64,000 bases of DNA from Ideonella alba (GCF_018069875.1 NZ_JAGQDF010000018.1:1-64000), one strand, 5' to 3'; counted from the stretch's first letter, positions 36,198-45,658 are shown. The notes: generated from the letters alone by a model not told the origin. Made by a program: numbers and translations.

Positions 36198-38876
36198 TCA
36201 ATCGAAGGTGTAGGTGAACTCGCCGTCCGCCGCACCCAGGCGGATCACCTTGAGTTCCTCGCCACGCGCCATGCGCCCCAGGTACTCGATCGAGATCTTG
36301 GGCAGCACGGTGTTGGTGAGGATGGCGTCGATGATGCGCCCGCCGGCCTCGGCGTTGTTGCAGCGGCTGACGATCAGCGAGACCGCGGCGTCGTCGAACT
36401 CGAACGGGATGCGGTGGTTTTCCTCCACGCGCTTCTTGATGCGGCCCAGCTGCAGCCGGATGATCTTGGCCAGCATCTCGTTGGACAGCGGGTAGTAGGG
36501 GATGGTCACGATCCGGCCCAGCAGCGCGGGCGGGAAGACCTTCATCAGCGGCTCCTGCAGCGCCTCGGCCAGCGAGTCCGGGTCGGGCAGCAGTTCCGGG
36601 TCCTTGCACATGTTCATGATGAGCTCGGAGCCGACGTTGGACGTGAGCAGGATGATCGTGTTCTTGAAGTCGATCATCCGGCCCTCGCCGTCTTCCATGC
36701 GGCCCTTGTCGAAGACCTGGAAGAACAGCTCGTGCACGTCGGAGTGGGCCTTCTCGACCTCGTCGAGCAGCACCACGCTGTAGGGCCGGCGGCGCACCGC
36801 CTCGGTCAGGATGCCGCCCTCGCCGTAGCCCACATACCCCGGAGGCGCGCCCTTGAGGGTGGAGACGGTGTGCGCCTCCTGGAACTCGCTCATGTTGATC
36901 GTGATGACGTTCTGCTCACCACCGTAGAGCGACTCGGCCAGCGCCAGCGCGGTCTCGGTCTTGCCCACGCCCGAGGTGCCGCACAGCATGAACACGCCGA
37001 TCGGCTTGTTCGGGTTGTCCAGCCGGGCGCGCGAGGTCTGGATGCGCTTGGCGATCATGTCCAGGCCATGCTGCTGGCCGATGACGCGCTGGCCGAGCGT
37101 TTCGCCCAGGCGCAGGATGGCTTCCAGCTCGTTCTTGACCATGCGGCCCACCGGGATGCCGGTCCAGTCGGCCACGACGCTGGCCACGGCCTGGGCGTCG
37201 GTGGACGGCATGATCAGCGGCGCATCGCCCTGCAGCTCGGCCAGCGCGGCCTGCTCTTTGCGCAGCTCGTCGATCAGCGCGCCGCGGTCGGCGTCGCCCG
37301 CGGGCACCGCCTGGTCGACCGGCTCGGCGTCGCCGCGCAGCTTGGCGCGCAGGGCCAGCACGCGCTCGACGATCGCTTTCTCGGCCTGCCAGCGCTCTTC
37401 CAGCGCCGCGAGGCGGGTGCGCTCGGCGGTCAGCTTGGCCTCGACCTCGGGGCCGCGCTCGCCGGTGTCGACACCGGCCGCCGCCTCGCGGGCGATGATG
37501 CCCTGCTCAATCTCCAGGGCCTCGATGCGGCGGCGGCTGTCCTCGACCTCGGCCGGAATGGCGTGCTGGCTGACGGCCACGCGGGCGCAGGCGGTGTCGA
37601 GCAGGCTGACCGCCTTGTCGGGCAGCTGGCGCGCCGGGATGTAGCGGTGCGAGAGCTTGACCGCGGCCTCGATGGCCTCATCCAGCAGCTGCACGCGGTG
37701 GTGCTTTTCCAGCACGCTGGCCACGCCACGCAGCATCAGGATGGCCTTGTGCTCGTCGGGCTCGGGCACCTGCACCACCTGGAAGCGACGGGTCAGCGCC
37801 GGGTCCTTCTCGATGTACTTCTTGTACTCGGCCCAGGTGGTGGCGCCGATGGTGCGCAGGTTGCCGCGCGCCAGCGCCGGCTTGAGCAGGTTGGCGGCGT
37901 CGCCGGTGCCGGCCGCACCGCCGGCGCCCACCAGCGTGTGGACCTCGTCGATGAACAGGATGATCGGCTTGGGGCTGGCCTGGACTTCGTCGATGACCTG
38001 GCGCAGGCGCTGCTCGAACTCGCCCTTCATGCTGGCGCCGGCCTGCAGCAGGCCCAGGTCCAGCGACAGCAGCGACACGCCCTGCAGCTGCGGCGGCACG
38101 TCGCCGCGCGCCAGACGCTGGGCGAAGCCCTCGACCACCGCGGTCTTGCCCACGCCGGCCTCGCCGGTCAGGATGGGGTTGTTCTGGCGGCGGCGCATCA
38201 GGATGTCGACGATCTGGCGGATCTCTTCATCGCGGCCGGTGACCGGGTCGATCTTGCCCTCGCGCGCCCGCTCGGTGAGGTCCACCGTGAACTTCTTCAG
38301 GGCCTCCTGCTTGCCCATCGCCGCCGGCGCGATCGCGCCCTCGGCCTCGCCCGGCTGGGCGCTGCCCATGCTGCTGCCGTCCTGGGCGCCCAGGCGGGCC
38401 TCGGCGGTGCCGCTGCACAGCTTGGGGAACTGCTCGACCAGGTCGTCGGGCTTGATCTTCTCGAACTGGCGCGAGATGCCCAGCAGCGCATTGCGCAGGC
38501 TGTTGGTCTTGAGCAGGCCGATCAGCAGGTGGCCGGTGCGCACCTGGGTCTCGCCGAACATCAGCGTGCCGTAGACCCAGCCGCGCTCGATCGCGTTCTC
38601 GATGTGCTCGGAGAAGTCGGAGATCGCGGTGGAGCCGCGCGGCAGGCGGTCCAGCGCGGTGGTGATGTCGCGCGCCAGCACCGAGGCATCCAGCTGGTAG
38701 TGGCGCATCAGCGCCTCCAGGTCGGTGTCGGCGGTCTGCACCAGCTGGGCCAGCCAGTGCACCAGCTCCACATAGGGGTTGCCGCGCATCTTGCAGAACA
38801 CCGTGGCCCCCTCGACGGCCTTGTAGGCCAGGGGGTTGAGTTTTCCGAACAGGGCGACTCGGCTGATCTCGCTCAT
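36198..38876 (-). CDS. tssH: TssH (ClpV) AAA+ sheath-recycling ATPase
   Basis: The 892-residue protein starts MSEISRVALFGKLNPLAYKA. An N-terminal sheath-binding domain precedes two AAA+ modules with Walker A GEAGVGKT and GTSGVGKT and Walker B stretches (IILFIDEVHTL, VVLLDEVEKAH). ClpV extracts and refolds TssB/TssC from contracted sheaths. The start overlaps the tssG stop (ATGA). TagJ, a ClpV-interacting partner, is encoded upstream. Confidence 0.97.
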   Translation of the reverse strand: MSEISRVALFGKLNPLAYKAVEGATVFCKMRGNPYVELVHWLAQLVQTADTDLEALMRHYQLDASVLARDITTALDRLPRGSTAISDFSEHIENAIERGWVYGTLMFGETQVRTGHLLIGLLKTNSLRNALLGISRQFEKIKPDDLVEQFPKLCSGTAEARLGAQDGSSMGSAQPGEAEGAIAPAAMGKQEALKKFTVDLTERAREGKIDPVTGRDEEIRQIVDILMRRRQNNPILTGEAGVGKTAVVEGFAQRLARGDVPPQLQGVSLLSLDLGLLQAGASMKGEFEQRLRQVIDEVQASPKPIILFIDEVHTLVGAGGAAGTGDAANLLKPALARGNLRTIGATTWAEYKKYIEKDPALTRRFQVVQVPEPDEHKAILMLRGVASVLEKHHRVQLLDEAIEAAVKLSHRYIPARQLPDKAVSLLDTACARVAVSQHAIPAEVEDSRRRIEALEIEQGIIAREAAAGVDTGERGPEVEAKLTAERTRLAALEERWQAEKAIVERVLALRAKLRGDAEPVDQAVPAGDADRGALIDELRKEQAALAELQGDAPLIMPSTDAQAVASVVADWTGIPVGRMVKNELEAILRLGETLGQRVIGQQHGLDMIAKRIQTSRARLDNPNKPIGVFMLCGTSGVGKTETALALAESLYGGEQNVITINMSEFQEAHTVSTLKGAPPGYVGYGEGGILTEAVRRRPYSVVLLDEVEKAHSDVHELFFQVFDKGRMEDGEGRMIDFKNTIILLTSNVGSELIMNMCKDPELLPDPDSLAEALQEPLMKVFPPALLGRIVTIPYYPLSNEMLAKIIRLQLGRIKKRVEENHRIPFEFDDAAVSLIVSRCNNAEAGGRIIDAILTNTVLPKISIEYLGRMARGEELKVIRLGAADGEFTYTFD

Positions 38877-39991
38877 GGTGTTCCTTGTGTGGCGCCAAAG
38901 GGCGGTGGGGGAGGGGAAGCCGCAGGGGCGGAAGGGGTGCGTCGGGTGCGCAGGATGCGTTCGGCGTCGAGCAGCAGGTCGCCCGCGTCCTGCTCGCGGC
39001 GGTAGTGGCCCAGCCAGCTGGCGCGACCCAGCGGCGTGGTGCGCCGGCCCAGGTGGGCGCGCGGCACCTGCTGGCGGCGCAGCACCAGGCGCAGGTCCCA
39101 GTCGAACTCCAGGCCCACCCATTGGCGCACCATGGCGTGCAGGCGGGCCAGGTCACGGCCGCCGGGCAGGAAGTCGTGGTAGCGCGGCAGGTCGAGCGGG
39201 CCGATGACGATGCGGAACTTGTGCTGCACGTCCCAGACGCTGCCACCCAGCACCGCGCCGCCGCCCAGCGGCTGGCCATCGCGCTTGGACAGCCGGCTGC
39301 GCTCGGCGCGGCCCAGCGCCATCCAGTGGCCGCACCATTGTTCGATGCGCACCGGCACGTCGAACTCGGCGCGCAGCCAGCACAGTAGGCCGTCGGCGTC
39401 GCGGGTGGCGCGCGCCAGCCGACCGGCGAACAGCAGCTTGGGCATGTCGCCTGCGGCGTCGCGCTTGAGCAGGGTCTCGTTGCCGATGCCGAACAGCGAG
39501 CCGATCCAGCGCGCATAGCGGCTGTCGTTCAAATGATCGAAGCCGACCGTGGGCTGGGCTCGCGCCCAGGCGCGGTAGAACAGCAGCGCGAAGCGGTGGG
39601 TCAGGTGGTCCAGGAAGCGCGCCAGCGCCTGGTCGCCGTGCTGGTGGGCGCGTTCACGCGCGAACTCGGTGAGGTGGATGGGCAGCGCGCCGTTGGGGCC
39701 GGTCAGGCCGAAGGCCCGCTGCATCAGCCAGCGCCGGCCCTTGGGCGTCTGGATCACGCCGGTGACGTTGGCCGGCGCGAAGCTCAGCTCTGGTGGCTGG
39801 CCCACGCGCAGCGGCTCGTCGCTGGGGCGCATGGCCTCGCCCAGGCGCGGCAGCTCGGGGTGCAGCGCCTCGATGCGGCGCAGCGTCAGGAAGAAGTCCT
39901 GGTGGCCCGGACGCTCGGCCAGGTCGCGCCACAGGGCCTCGCGCTCGGCCTCGAGGTGGCGGGTGGGCAGTGCGGGCGGCAGGCTGGTCAT
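38873..39991 (-). CDS. tssG: TssG (ImpH/VasB) baseplate component
   Basis: The 372-residue protein has typical TssG blocks: FFLTLRRIEALHPELPRLG at the N-terminus, LSFAPANVTGV, GPNGALPIHLTEFARER, LDHLTHRFALLFYRAW and a C-terminal QQVPRAHLGR. TssG forms the wedge with TssE, TssF and TssK. It lies between tssF and tssH with small or overlapping junctions. Confidence 0.95.
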   Translation of the reverse strand: MTSLPPALPTRHLEAEREALWRDLAERPGHQDFFLTLRRIEALHPELPRLGEAMRPSDEPLRVGQPPELSFAPANVTGVIQTPKGRRWLMQRAFGLTGPNGALPIHLTEFARERAHQHGDQALARFLDHLTHRFALLFYRAWARAQPTVGFDHLNDSRYARWIGSLFGIGNETLLKRDAAGDMPKLLFAGRLARATRDADGLLCWLRAEFDVPVRIEQWCGHWMALGRAERSRLSKRDGQPLGGGAVLGGSVWDVQHKFRIVIGPLDLPRYHDFLPGGRDLARLHAMVRQWVGLEFDWDLRLVLRRQQVPRAHLGRRTTPLGRASWLGHYRREQDAGDLLLDAERILRTRRTPSAPAASPPPPPFGATQGTP

Positions 39992-39998
39992 CGCTCGC

Positions 39999-41864
39999 TC
40001 ACAGCACGGGGCGCTGGCCCAGCATCGGCTTCCAGCGGGCGATCGGGCCGCGCGACAGCGAGACCAGCGAGGTCTCGACGAAGCTGTTGAGCGAGGCGTG
40101 GCGCGCCAGGTAGTGGTGCAGCGCGGCGCCGAACAGGTAGGCGCTGCCGCCCTCGTGGCCGAGTTCGTCCACCGTCAGCTCAACCTCGATGCCGCGGCCG
40201 AAGGCGATCGGGCCGCGCACCGGATGGCGGCGCACCACCGGCCGCGTGCGCACGCCCTGCAGCGACTCGATCTGCCGGCGCTGGGCCGGCTCGCCCGCCA
40301 TCGGGAAGCGGCTGAGCAGGTCGCGCAGCGCGGCCGCGGCCTCGCCGCCCTCGGTATCGAGCAGCGACAGGTAGTTCAGCGACAGCAGGTTCAGCAGCCG
40401 CCAGGCCACGCCGCCTTCGCGCAGCGCGGTCTGCGGCCGGGACGGGCCGTTGACCACGCGCACCGCGTTCAGCGGCACCGGCGCATCGAGTTGGAACTCG
40501 GCCTGGCCGCCGGCCATCGGGATGAAGATCGGCAGGTCGCGGTTGGTGCAGCGGGCCTTCAGCGCCACCTGGCGCAGGTCGCCCGAGTAGGGCGCCTCCT
40601 CGGGGTCGACCAGCGAGACAAAGACCTCGGAGCCGATGTAGCCCGAGCGCGGGCCCTCGCGGCGCGCCGCCTCGGACGGCAGGCGTGGCTCGCGCCACGA
40701 GGAGTAGTAGGCCGGCTGGCCGGTGGGCGCCCGGTGGTCGGGCGCGAACATCGGCATGAAGCGGCGCTCATCGCCCTTGTCGTCGTAGCCGGTCAGCGAC
40801 AGCAGGTCATAGACCTCGAAGTCCAGCGGCGCGGTGCGGTCGGGCACGACATGGAACTCGTACTGGCCGTCGTCGACCTGGATGCGGTCCATGCGCTTGG
40901 TGAACAGGTTCACCGCCGGCACACAGTGCAGCATGAAGTGGCTGGCGTCGACCACGCCTTCCAGGCCGGTGCCGGGCCGGTTGAGCAGCAGCGTCAGCTC
41001 CAGCGCATGGCCGTCCAGGCGTTGCAGCACCGGACGCAGGCCCTGGATGTCGACGAACAGGAAGCGCTCGGGGAAAGTGAAGTGCTCCTGCAGCAGGCGC
41101 ACGCCGCCAAAGCCGCGCAGCGTGACGGGCAGCATGGCCTCGTCGTCGCTGTAGCCCACCGGCTGCACCGCCGAGGCCGGCAGCAGCTGGCGGCTGTCGG
41201 CCAGGCCGGGCGCGCCGGCCAGCACGCCCACGGTGCTGCCCAGCACCAGCTCGTGCACGCGCATCGCCACCTCGGTGGGACCGCCCACGTAGAAGCGCAG
41301 GCTGTCCAGGTCGAGCTGCGACAGCTTCATGCCCGCGGGCAGTTGCAGCCGCACCCGGATGCCGGCCCGCGGCCGCTCGGGCAGGCCCAGGCCGGCGATG
41401 TTGAGATCGGCCAGGTTCAGCAGGTACTCGGCCTGGGTGGTGCTCAGCGGGGTCAGCCGCAGCGGGCTGGCGGTGCGGTACTCGCAGCGGGTGCTGGTGT
41501 TGGCCAGCGGCGGTGCGTAGAGCGGCAGGTCGCGCGGCAGCGGCGGTGCCTTCAGCAGGTTGGCGTCGGGCACCGGGTGGACCTGGGCCACCAGCATCGA
41601 GGGGATCGGCGCCAGGAAATTGGGGTACAGCAGCTCCAGCAGCCGGTGCGAGAAGCGCGGGAACTCGCTGTCCTGGCGCAGCTGCACGCGCGCGGCGAGG
41701 AAGGCGCAGCCTTCGAGCAGACGTTCGACGTAGGGGTCGGTGACCTCCATCGACTCCATGCCCAGGCGCGAGGCGATCTTCGGGAACTCGGCAGCGAACT
41801 CCGCGCCCACCTCGTAGAGGTAGCGCAGTTCCTGGTTGTAGTAGCGCAGCAGCCGGGCGTCCAT
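39999..41864 (-). CDS. tssF: TssF (ImpG/VasA) baseplate component
   Basis: The 621-residue protein has the family start MDARLLRYYNQELRYLYEVG, followed by EFPKIASRLG, DPYVERLLEGCAFLAARV and LLELLYPNFLAPIPSM. TssF is the main wedge protein around the VgrG hub. It is encoded between tssE and tssG in the standard order. Confidence 0.96.
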   Translation of the reverse strand: MDARLLRYYNQELRYLYEVGAEFAAEFPKIASRLGMESMEVTDPYVERLLEGCAFLAARVQLRQDSEFPRFSHRLLELLYPNFLAPIPSMLVAQVHPVPDANLLKAPPLPRDLPLYAPPLANTSTRCEYRTASPLRLTPLSTTQAEYLLNLADLNIAGLGLPERPRAGIRVRLQLPAGMKLSQLDLDSLRFYVGGPTEVAMRVHELVLGSTVGVLAGAPGLADSRQLLPASAVQPVGYSDDEAMLPVTLRGFGGVRLLQEHFTFPERFLFVDIQGLRPVLQRLDGHALELTLLLNRPGTGLEGVVDASHFMLHCVPAVNLFTKRMDRIQVDDGQYEFHVVPDRTAPLDFEVYDLLSLTGYDDKGDERRFMPMFAPDHRAPTGQPAYYSSWREPRLPSEAARREGPRSGYIGSEVFVSLVDPEEAPYSGDLRQVALKARCTNRDLPIFIPMAGGQAEFQLDAPVPLNAVRVVNGPSRPQTALREGGVAWRLLNLLSLNYLSLLDTEGGEAAAALRDLLSRFPMAGEPAQRRQIESLQGVRTRPVVRRHPVRGPIAFGRGIEVELTVDELGHEGGSAYLFGAALHHYLARHASLNSFVETSLVSLSRGPIARWKPMLGQRPVL

Positions 41865-41877
41865 GGGCTCTGGCGGG

Positions 41878-42405
41878 TCAGGCGCGCACGTCGCGCAGGC
41901 GGGTGGTGCCGGTCTCGAAGTCGACGTCGGCCGCCAGCAGCAGCTCCAGCGGCACCGGCTGGTTCCACATGAAGCCGCGGATCGTCATCTGCATCGTGTT
42001 GTGGTGGTTGTCGTGGTCGACCTTGACGTCGACCTCCAGCGTGGCGGGGTCGATGCGCGGCTCGAAGGTCTTGATGCAGTCGGCGACCGCCCGCTTGATG
42101 GTAGGGATGTCGACCGAGGACAGGGTCTGGCCCGAGAAGGCCGGCATGCCGAAGTTCAGCACCGAGCGGCGGGCGAGCTCGTTGTGCTGCCAGAGCTGGT
42201 GCTCGGCGCGACGCTCGGAGCGCGGCTCGGGCTCGGGGCGGGTGGCGTTGAACAGCCAGCTCAGGTCGCGCAGCACGGCCTGGCGCAACTGCTGACGGGT
42301 CAGCACGCGCGCGGCGGCCGTCTCGGTCTGCTGACGGGGCTCGGGATCGATCAGCCGGTCGAGCAGGGAGGGCTGGAGCCGGTCACGCGAGGCCAGTTCA
42401 GCCAT
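41878..42405 (-). CDS. tssE: TssE, gp25-like baseplate protein
   Basis: The 175-residue protein has LQPSLLDRLIDPEP at the N-terminus and the gp25-like fold region ARRSVLNFGMPAFSG, IKRAVADCIKTFEPRI and VPLELLLAADVDFETG. It joins the baseplate wedge and templates sheath assembly. It overlaps the tagJ stop by 8 bp. Confidence 0.95.
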   Translation of the reverse strand: MAELASRDRLQPSLLDRLIDPEPRQQTETAAARVLTRQQLRQAVLRDLSWLFNATRPEPEPRSERRAEHQLWQHNELARRSVLNFGMPAFSGQTLSSVDIPTIKRAVADCIKTFEPRIDPATLEVDVKVDHDNHHNTMQMTIRGFMWNQPVPLELLLAADVDFETGTTRLRDVRA

Positions 42406-43228
42406 TCGCGGCGTCCTCGCCGGCGCTGGGCTGCAGCTCGATGTGGCGGATCGACAGCAGGTCGTGCTCGCCCTGGTCGGTGACCAGCACGCGCTGGCCC
42501 AGGCCGAACCAGCGCTCCGGGCCGCCCTCGCGCCACTCGGTCTTGCGGGCCATCAGGATCAGGCCGTCGGTGCTTTTCTCGCTGCCCGGGTAGCGCGAGG
42601 GCACCATGGCCACCGCTTCGCCGCCGTTGGCGAAGGTCAGGCGCGCCGGCAGCCAGACCTGGTCGCGCAGGTCGGTGGGCGCCTCGAAACGAATGGCCGA
42701 CAGGCGCGAGAAGGGCACCCAGTAGTACTTGCCGTTGATCGCGGCCTCCAGCACCGGGCCCAGGCGCGAATCGGCATCGGCGATCCAGTCGAAGGCCACG
42801 CCGTCGATCGTGCCGGCGGTGGCCGGCGCCTCGTCGAAGGCGCGCGCCGCCAGCGCGTGCGACTGCGCGGCATCGCCGGCACCGGCCTGCAGCATCGATT
42901 CGATCAGCAGCGCCAGCCACTGGTCGGGCTGGCCGAAGACCATCGGCGAGCGGCGGCCGGCGAAGACCGCGTCGCGCAGCTTTTCGCAGCGCAGTGCGTG
43001 GCCGACCATCTCGCGCATCGGGCCGGCTTCGCTGTCCATGTCGGCCAGCACGTTGAGCTGGGTGTGGGCGCGTTCCCACTGGCCCAGCACGCACAGCAGC
43101 TGGGCCAGGAAGACCCGCAGCCGGGCATCAGCCGGTTTGGCGCGCACCGCCTGGGTGAGTGCCGCCAGGGCGGACTGGGGGTCGCCGGCGCGCAGGGCGG
43201 TTTCGGCAGTGGCAAGGGCGTCGTTCAT
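42398..43228 (-). CDS. tagJ: TagJ (ImpE) accessory protein
   Basis: The 276-residue protein has N-terminal TPR-like helices (ETALRAGDPQSALAALTQAV, DARLRVFLAQLLCVLGQWER) and a C-terminal domain with YYWVPFSRLSAIRFE, PTDLRDQVWLPARLTF and VPSRYPGSEKSTDG, as in ImpE. TagJ binds the sheath subunit TssB and ClpV in systems that carry it. It lies between the zinc-ribbon gene and tssE. Confidence 0.94.
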   Translation of the reverse strand: MNDALATAETALRAGDPQSALAALTQAVRAKPADARLRVFLAQLLCVLGQWERAHTQLNVLADMDSEAGPMREMVGHALRCEKLRDAVFAGRRSPMVFGQPDQWLALLIESMLQAGAGDAAQSHALAARAFDEAPATAGTIDGVAFDWIADADSRLGPVLEAAINGKYYWVPFSRLSAIRFEAPTDLRDQVWLPARLTFANGGEAVAMVPSRYPGSEKSTDGLILMARKTEWREGGPERWFGLGQRVLVTDQGEHDLLSIRHIELQPSAGEDAANG

Positions 43229-43250
43229 GGTGGGGTCGCCGCAGGGGCGC

Positions 43251-43838
43251 TCAGAAGGCGTGGCCGCAGTCGGTGCAGAAGCGCGCCGAGCGCGAGGTCA
43301 TGGCGCCGCAGGCGGGGCAGCTCTTGTGCGTGCTGGCCAGGTCGTAGCCGCACTCGGCACAGAAGCGGCCGCCGTCGCTGGGCGTGCGGCAGTTGGGGCA
43401 GTAGGCGCCGGCGGCATCGGCGCTGGCCGATGCGGTGGCGCCCCCACCCCCGGCCGAGCGGGCGCCGCCGCGGCGCTCGACAGCGCATTTCTCGCAGCAG
43501 CCCTCGGACGGGTTGAAGCACTCGTTGCAGACGGTGGCGTGGCAGACCTCGCAGTTGACGAACTGGCTCTCGGCCTGGCGCATCGCGGTGGCCAGTTCGC
43601 TGTCGCGGGCCGATTTCGCGCGCATGTCGGCCAGGCTGGTGCTGGCGCGGCCGGCGTTGTCCATGCCGGGCAGCAGGAAGGTGAACTTGTGCAGCAGCGT
43701 CGACAGCTGGCCCATGCGGTAGGGCTTGAAGGGGCTGCGCCAGGTGTTCGAGCAGTGGGCACAGGCGAACTCGAACTGGAAGCCCGCCTGCATGTGCGAG
43801 CCGATGACGCTGAGGTCGCGGTACTGGTTCAGGGGCAT
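43251..43838 (-). CDS. Multi-zinc-ribbon protein between hcp-like genes and tagJ
   Basis: The 195-residue protein starts at ATG 43838 (MPLNQYRDLSVIGSHM). It carries CAHC near the N-terminus, then CEVCHATVCNECFNPSEGCC, and two C-terminal zinc ribbons (YCPNCRTPSDGGRFCAECG and SCPACGAMTSRSARFCTDCG). The zinc ribbons resemble double-zinc-ribbon domains. It has no signal peptide. It is enclosed within the tss operon 22 bp from tagJ, so it is probably a cytoplasmic accessory factor. I know of no T6SS role for this type. Confidence 0.8.
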   Translation of the reverse strand: MPLNQYRDLSVIGSHMQAGFQFEFACAHCSNTWRSPFKPYRMGQLSTLLHKFTFLLPGMDNAGRASTSLADMRAKSARDSELATAMRQAESQFVNCEVCHATVCNECFNPSEGCCEKCAVERRGGARSAGGGGATASASADAAGAYCPNCRTPSDGGRFCAECGYDLASTHKSCPACGAMTSRSARFCTDCGHAF

Positions 43839-43863
43839 GGGTGGGCCTCGCTGGCTGTGCCGC

Positions 43864-44487
43864 TCAGTTGCGGCGGTTGCCGCCGCCGCCATTGCGCGAG
43901 CCGGCTCGGTTGTTGCCGCCCCGGCCGTCGCGATCGCGGTCGTTGCCGTCGTCGTCGCGGTCGTCGTCATCGCGCCGTGGACGCTGGCGGCGCGGCGCGT
44001 TCAGCGAGGCATTGGGCGGACGCATGATCTCGGCGTCGGTGGCGACCTTCTGGCCCAGGGGGTTCTTGACGTAGTGCTTGAACTTGATCGAGTTGAAGTC
44101 GCACTCCCAGTGCTCGTCCATGTCGGCCGAGGCGTCCGACAGCGAGCCGGTCATCGACAGGCTGATGATGCGCAGGTTGGTCAGCTCCACCCACAGCTCG
44201 AACTCGTTGTAGGTCCAGTCCGAGAAGCAGATCTGGGCCTTGGGGAAGGGCTTGCCGGTGTTCAGGGCCTTCATCAGCACCGTCGACGAGCGGTCGGGCG
44301 GTTTGGTGAAGCTGAACTTGGTGGGCACGACCTCGTCACGGCCATCGCCCTCGGCCTGCTGGAACGCGGCGCCCCAGTTCCAGTCGTCGAGCTCGATCCA
44401 TTTCTCGAAGCCGTCGACTTCACTTTCGCCGACGACGGGGCCGCCGCCCTCGGTGGACAGCGACATGAACAACGGGGTGGACGGCAT
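43864..44487 (-). CDS. Hcp-family paralogue with long disordered Arg/Asp/Gly/Asn tail
   Basis: The 207-residue protein has an Hcp-like core of about 155 residues: KWIELDDWNWG, SFTKPPDRSSTVLMKAL, KAQICFSD and CDFNSIKFKHYV. A tail of about 50 residues follows the core, made almost only of Arg, Asp, Gly and Asn (RRQRPRRDDDDRDDDGNDRD and similar). It is third in a row of Hcp-type genes. The tail could carry or bind cargo, or block tube stacking. An in-frame ATG seven residues in (MSLSTEGGG) is an alternative start. Confidence 0.8.
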   Translation of the reverse strand: MPSTPLFMSLSTEGGGPVVGESEVDGFEKWIELDDWNWGAAFQQAEGDGRDEVVPTKFSFTKPPDRSSTVLMKALNTGKPFPKAQICFSDWTYNEFELWVELTNLRIISLSMTGSLSDASADMDEHWECDFNSIKFKHYVKNPLGQKVATDAEIMRPPNASLNAPRRQRPRRDDDDRDDDGNDRDRDGRGGNNRAGSRNGGGGNRRN

Positions 44488-44514
44488 GGTGGGTGCGCCT
44501 GTGCAGGAAGGAGA

Positions 44515-45030
44515 TCAGCGGTCGCTGCGCCCCCGCGCCTCGGCGGAGAAGGTCAGGCGGCCGGAGTGTTCGTCTCGGCGCTTGGTGGTCGGGTAGTAGT
44601 CGACCCCGATCAGCGCATAGGACAGCTTCAGGGAGCACTTGATCTGCGCCACCTTGCCGCTGTTGATGTCGAGTTGCAGGTCCTCGACGTAGCCGTTGCG
44701 GGCCTCGATCGTGAGCAGCTCCCGAGGTCGGTCCTTGGGCTGCACCGCGTGGATCATCGACAACCTGGCCTTGGTGAACTTGTCGCGGTGCCGCAGGGCC
44801 TTGAGCAGGTTGATCGTGGCGGTGTCGAAGTAGCCGGACAGGTCCAGCGTCTCGAACTTGACCCCCGAGCCGTCGCGCTGCGACACCTCGGCACGCACTT
44901 CCTGGACCGACATGCCCCATTTCCAGCCGTCGATCTCGATCTGGTGCTTGAAGCCGGCCACGGTGGATTCGCCACGCAACTGTCCGGCCTTCTCGAAGGT
45001 GATGTCCAGGTAGAAGAGGGTGTCGCTCAT
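44515..45030 (-). CDS. Hcp-family paralogue
   Basis: The 171-residue protein keeps the Hcp pattern: FYLDITFEKAGQLRGESTV, HQIEIDGWKWGMS, FDTATINLLKALRHRDKF, and a C-terminal KCSLKLSYALIGVDYYP. It differs strongly from the canonical Hcp next to it and has a short charged tail. It lies 124 bp after hcp, behind a hairpin. It may be a specialised tube subunit or carrier. Confidence 0.8.
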   Translation of the reverse strand: MSDTLFYLDITFEKAGQLRGESTVAGFKHQIEIDGWKWGMSVQEVRAEVSQRDGSGVKFETLDLSGYFDTATINLLKALRHRDKFTKARLSMIHAVQPKDRPRELLTIEARNGYVEDLQLDINSGKVAQIKCSLKLSYALIGVDYYPTTKRRDEHSGRLTFSAEARGRSDR

Positions 45031-45059
45031 GGCGGGACCGTGGGCTCAGGACAAATCAA

Positions 45060-45082
45060 GCGCGCGCGCCGAGGCGCGCGCG
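45060..45082 (-). terminator. Hairpin after hcp on the minus strand
   Basis: The bases at 45061-45070 and 45073-45082 pair as a 10-bp GC stem around two bases. On the minus strand the stem is followed by CTTGATTTGT. It lies between hcp and the first hcp paralogue. It could partially terminate transcription, so that hcp is made in excess over downstream genes. Confidence 0.5.
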
Positions 45083-45154
45083 ACTTCGGCAGGGTTTCCC
45101 GGTCCGGCTGGCACAGGGCCGGAGAAACCGTGCACGGGCAGTGCGGCCTGGGCC

Positions 45155-45658
45155 TTACTGCAGCAGCTTCATCGCCGCGATGTCCCACTCGAACGGGATG
45201 AACGAGCTCTCGAGCTTGCCCTGGTTGGTCTGGGCCTTGTACTCGACCTTGATCTTCTTGAAGACCATCTCGACGTCCTGGTTCACCGAGCCGTCTTCGC
45301 CGCCCTTGGACGAGACCTTGGTGATGAACACGTCGGTCATCGTCAGGCGCATGAAGATCTCGGGGTTCTTGGCGCCGGTCTGCTTCAGGCTTTCGATGGT
45401 GACGACGCCGAAGGCGGTGCCGGCGACGATCTTGCCCATGATCACGGGCGAGGCCTTGTCGTAGTAGTGGCTGAACGACAGGTTGCCGGGGGTGGGCTTG
45501 CCCACGCTGGCGCCGCCGCCCTTGAGGAAGCTGGTCTCGGCCTCGATGTCCCAGCTCCAGTCGCCGATCTCGATCCAGCCCTGGTCGCCGTGGTGGCCGT
45601 CCTGGAACGACTCGCCCTTTGGCACCGCGTCGAACTTGATGAAGGTATTACCGGGCAT
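45155..45658 (-). CDS. hcp: Hcp (TssD), canonical tube protein
   Basis: The 167-residue protein starts MPGNTFIKFDAVPKGES and continues GWIEIGDWSWDIE, SFSHYYDKASPVIM, MTDVFITKVSSKG and IKVEYKAQTNQG, the full Hcp pattern at normal length. Hcp hexamers stack into the inner tube and are secreted. It follows tssC closely and precedes a hairpin at 45060-45082. Confidence 0.96.
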   Translation of the reverse strand: MPGNTFIKFDAVPKGESFQDGHHGDQGWIEIGDWSWDIEAETSFLKGGGASVGKPTPGNLSFSHYYDKASPVIMGKIVAGTAFGVVTIESLKQTGAKNPEIFMRLTMTDVFITKVSSKGGEDGSVNQDVEMVFKKIKVEYKAQTNQGKLESSFIPFEWDIAAMKLLQ

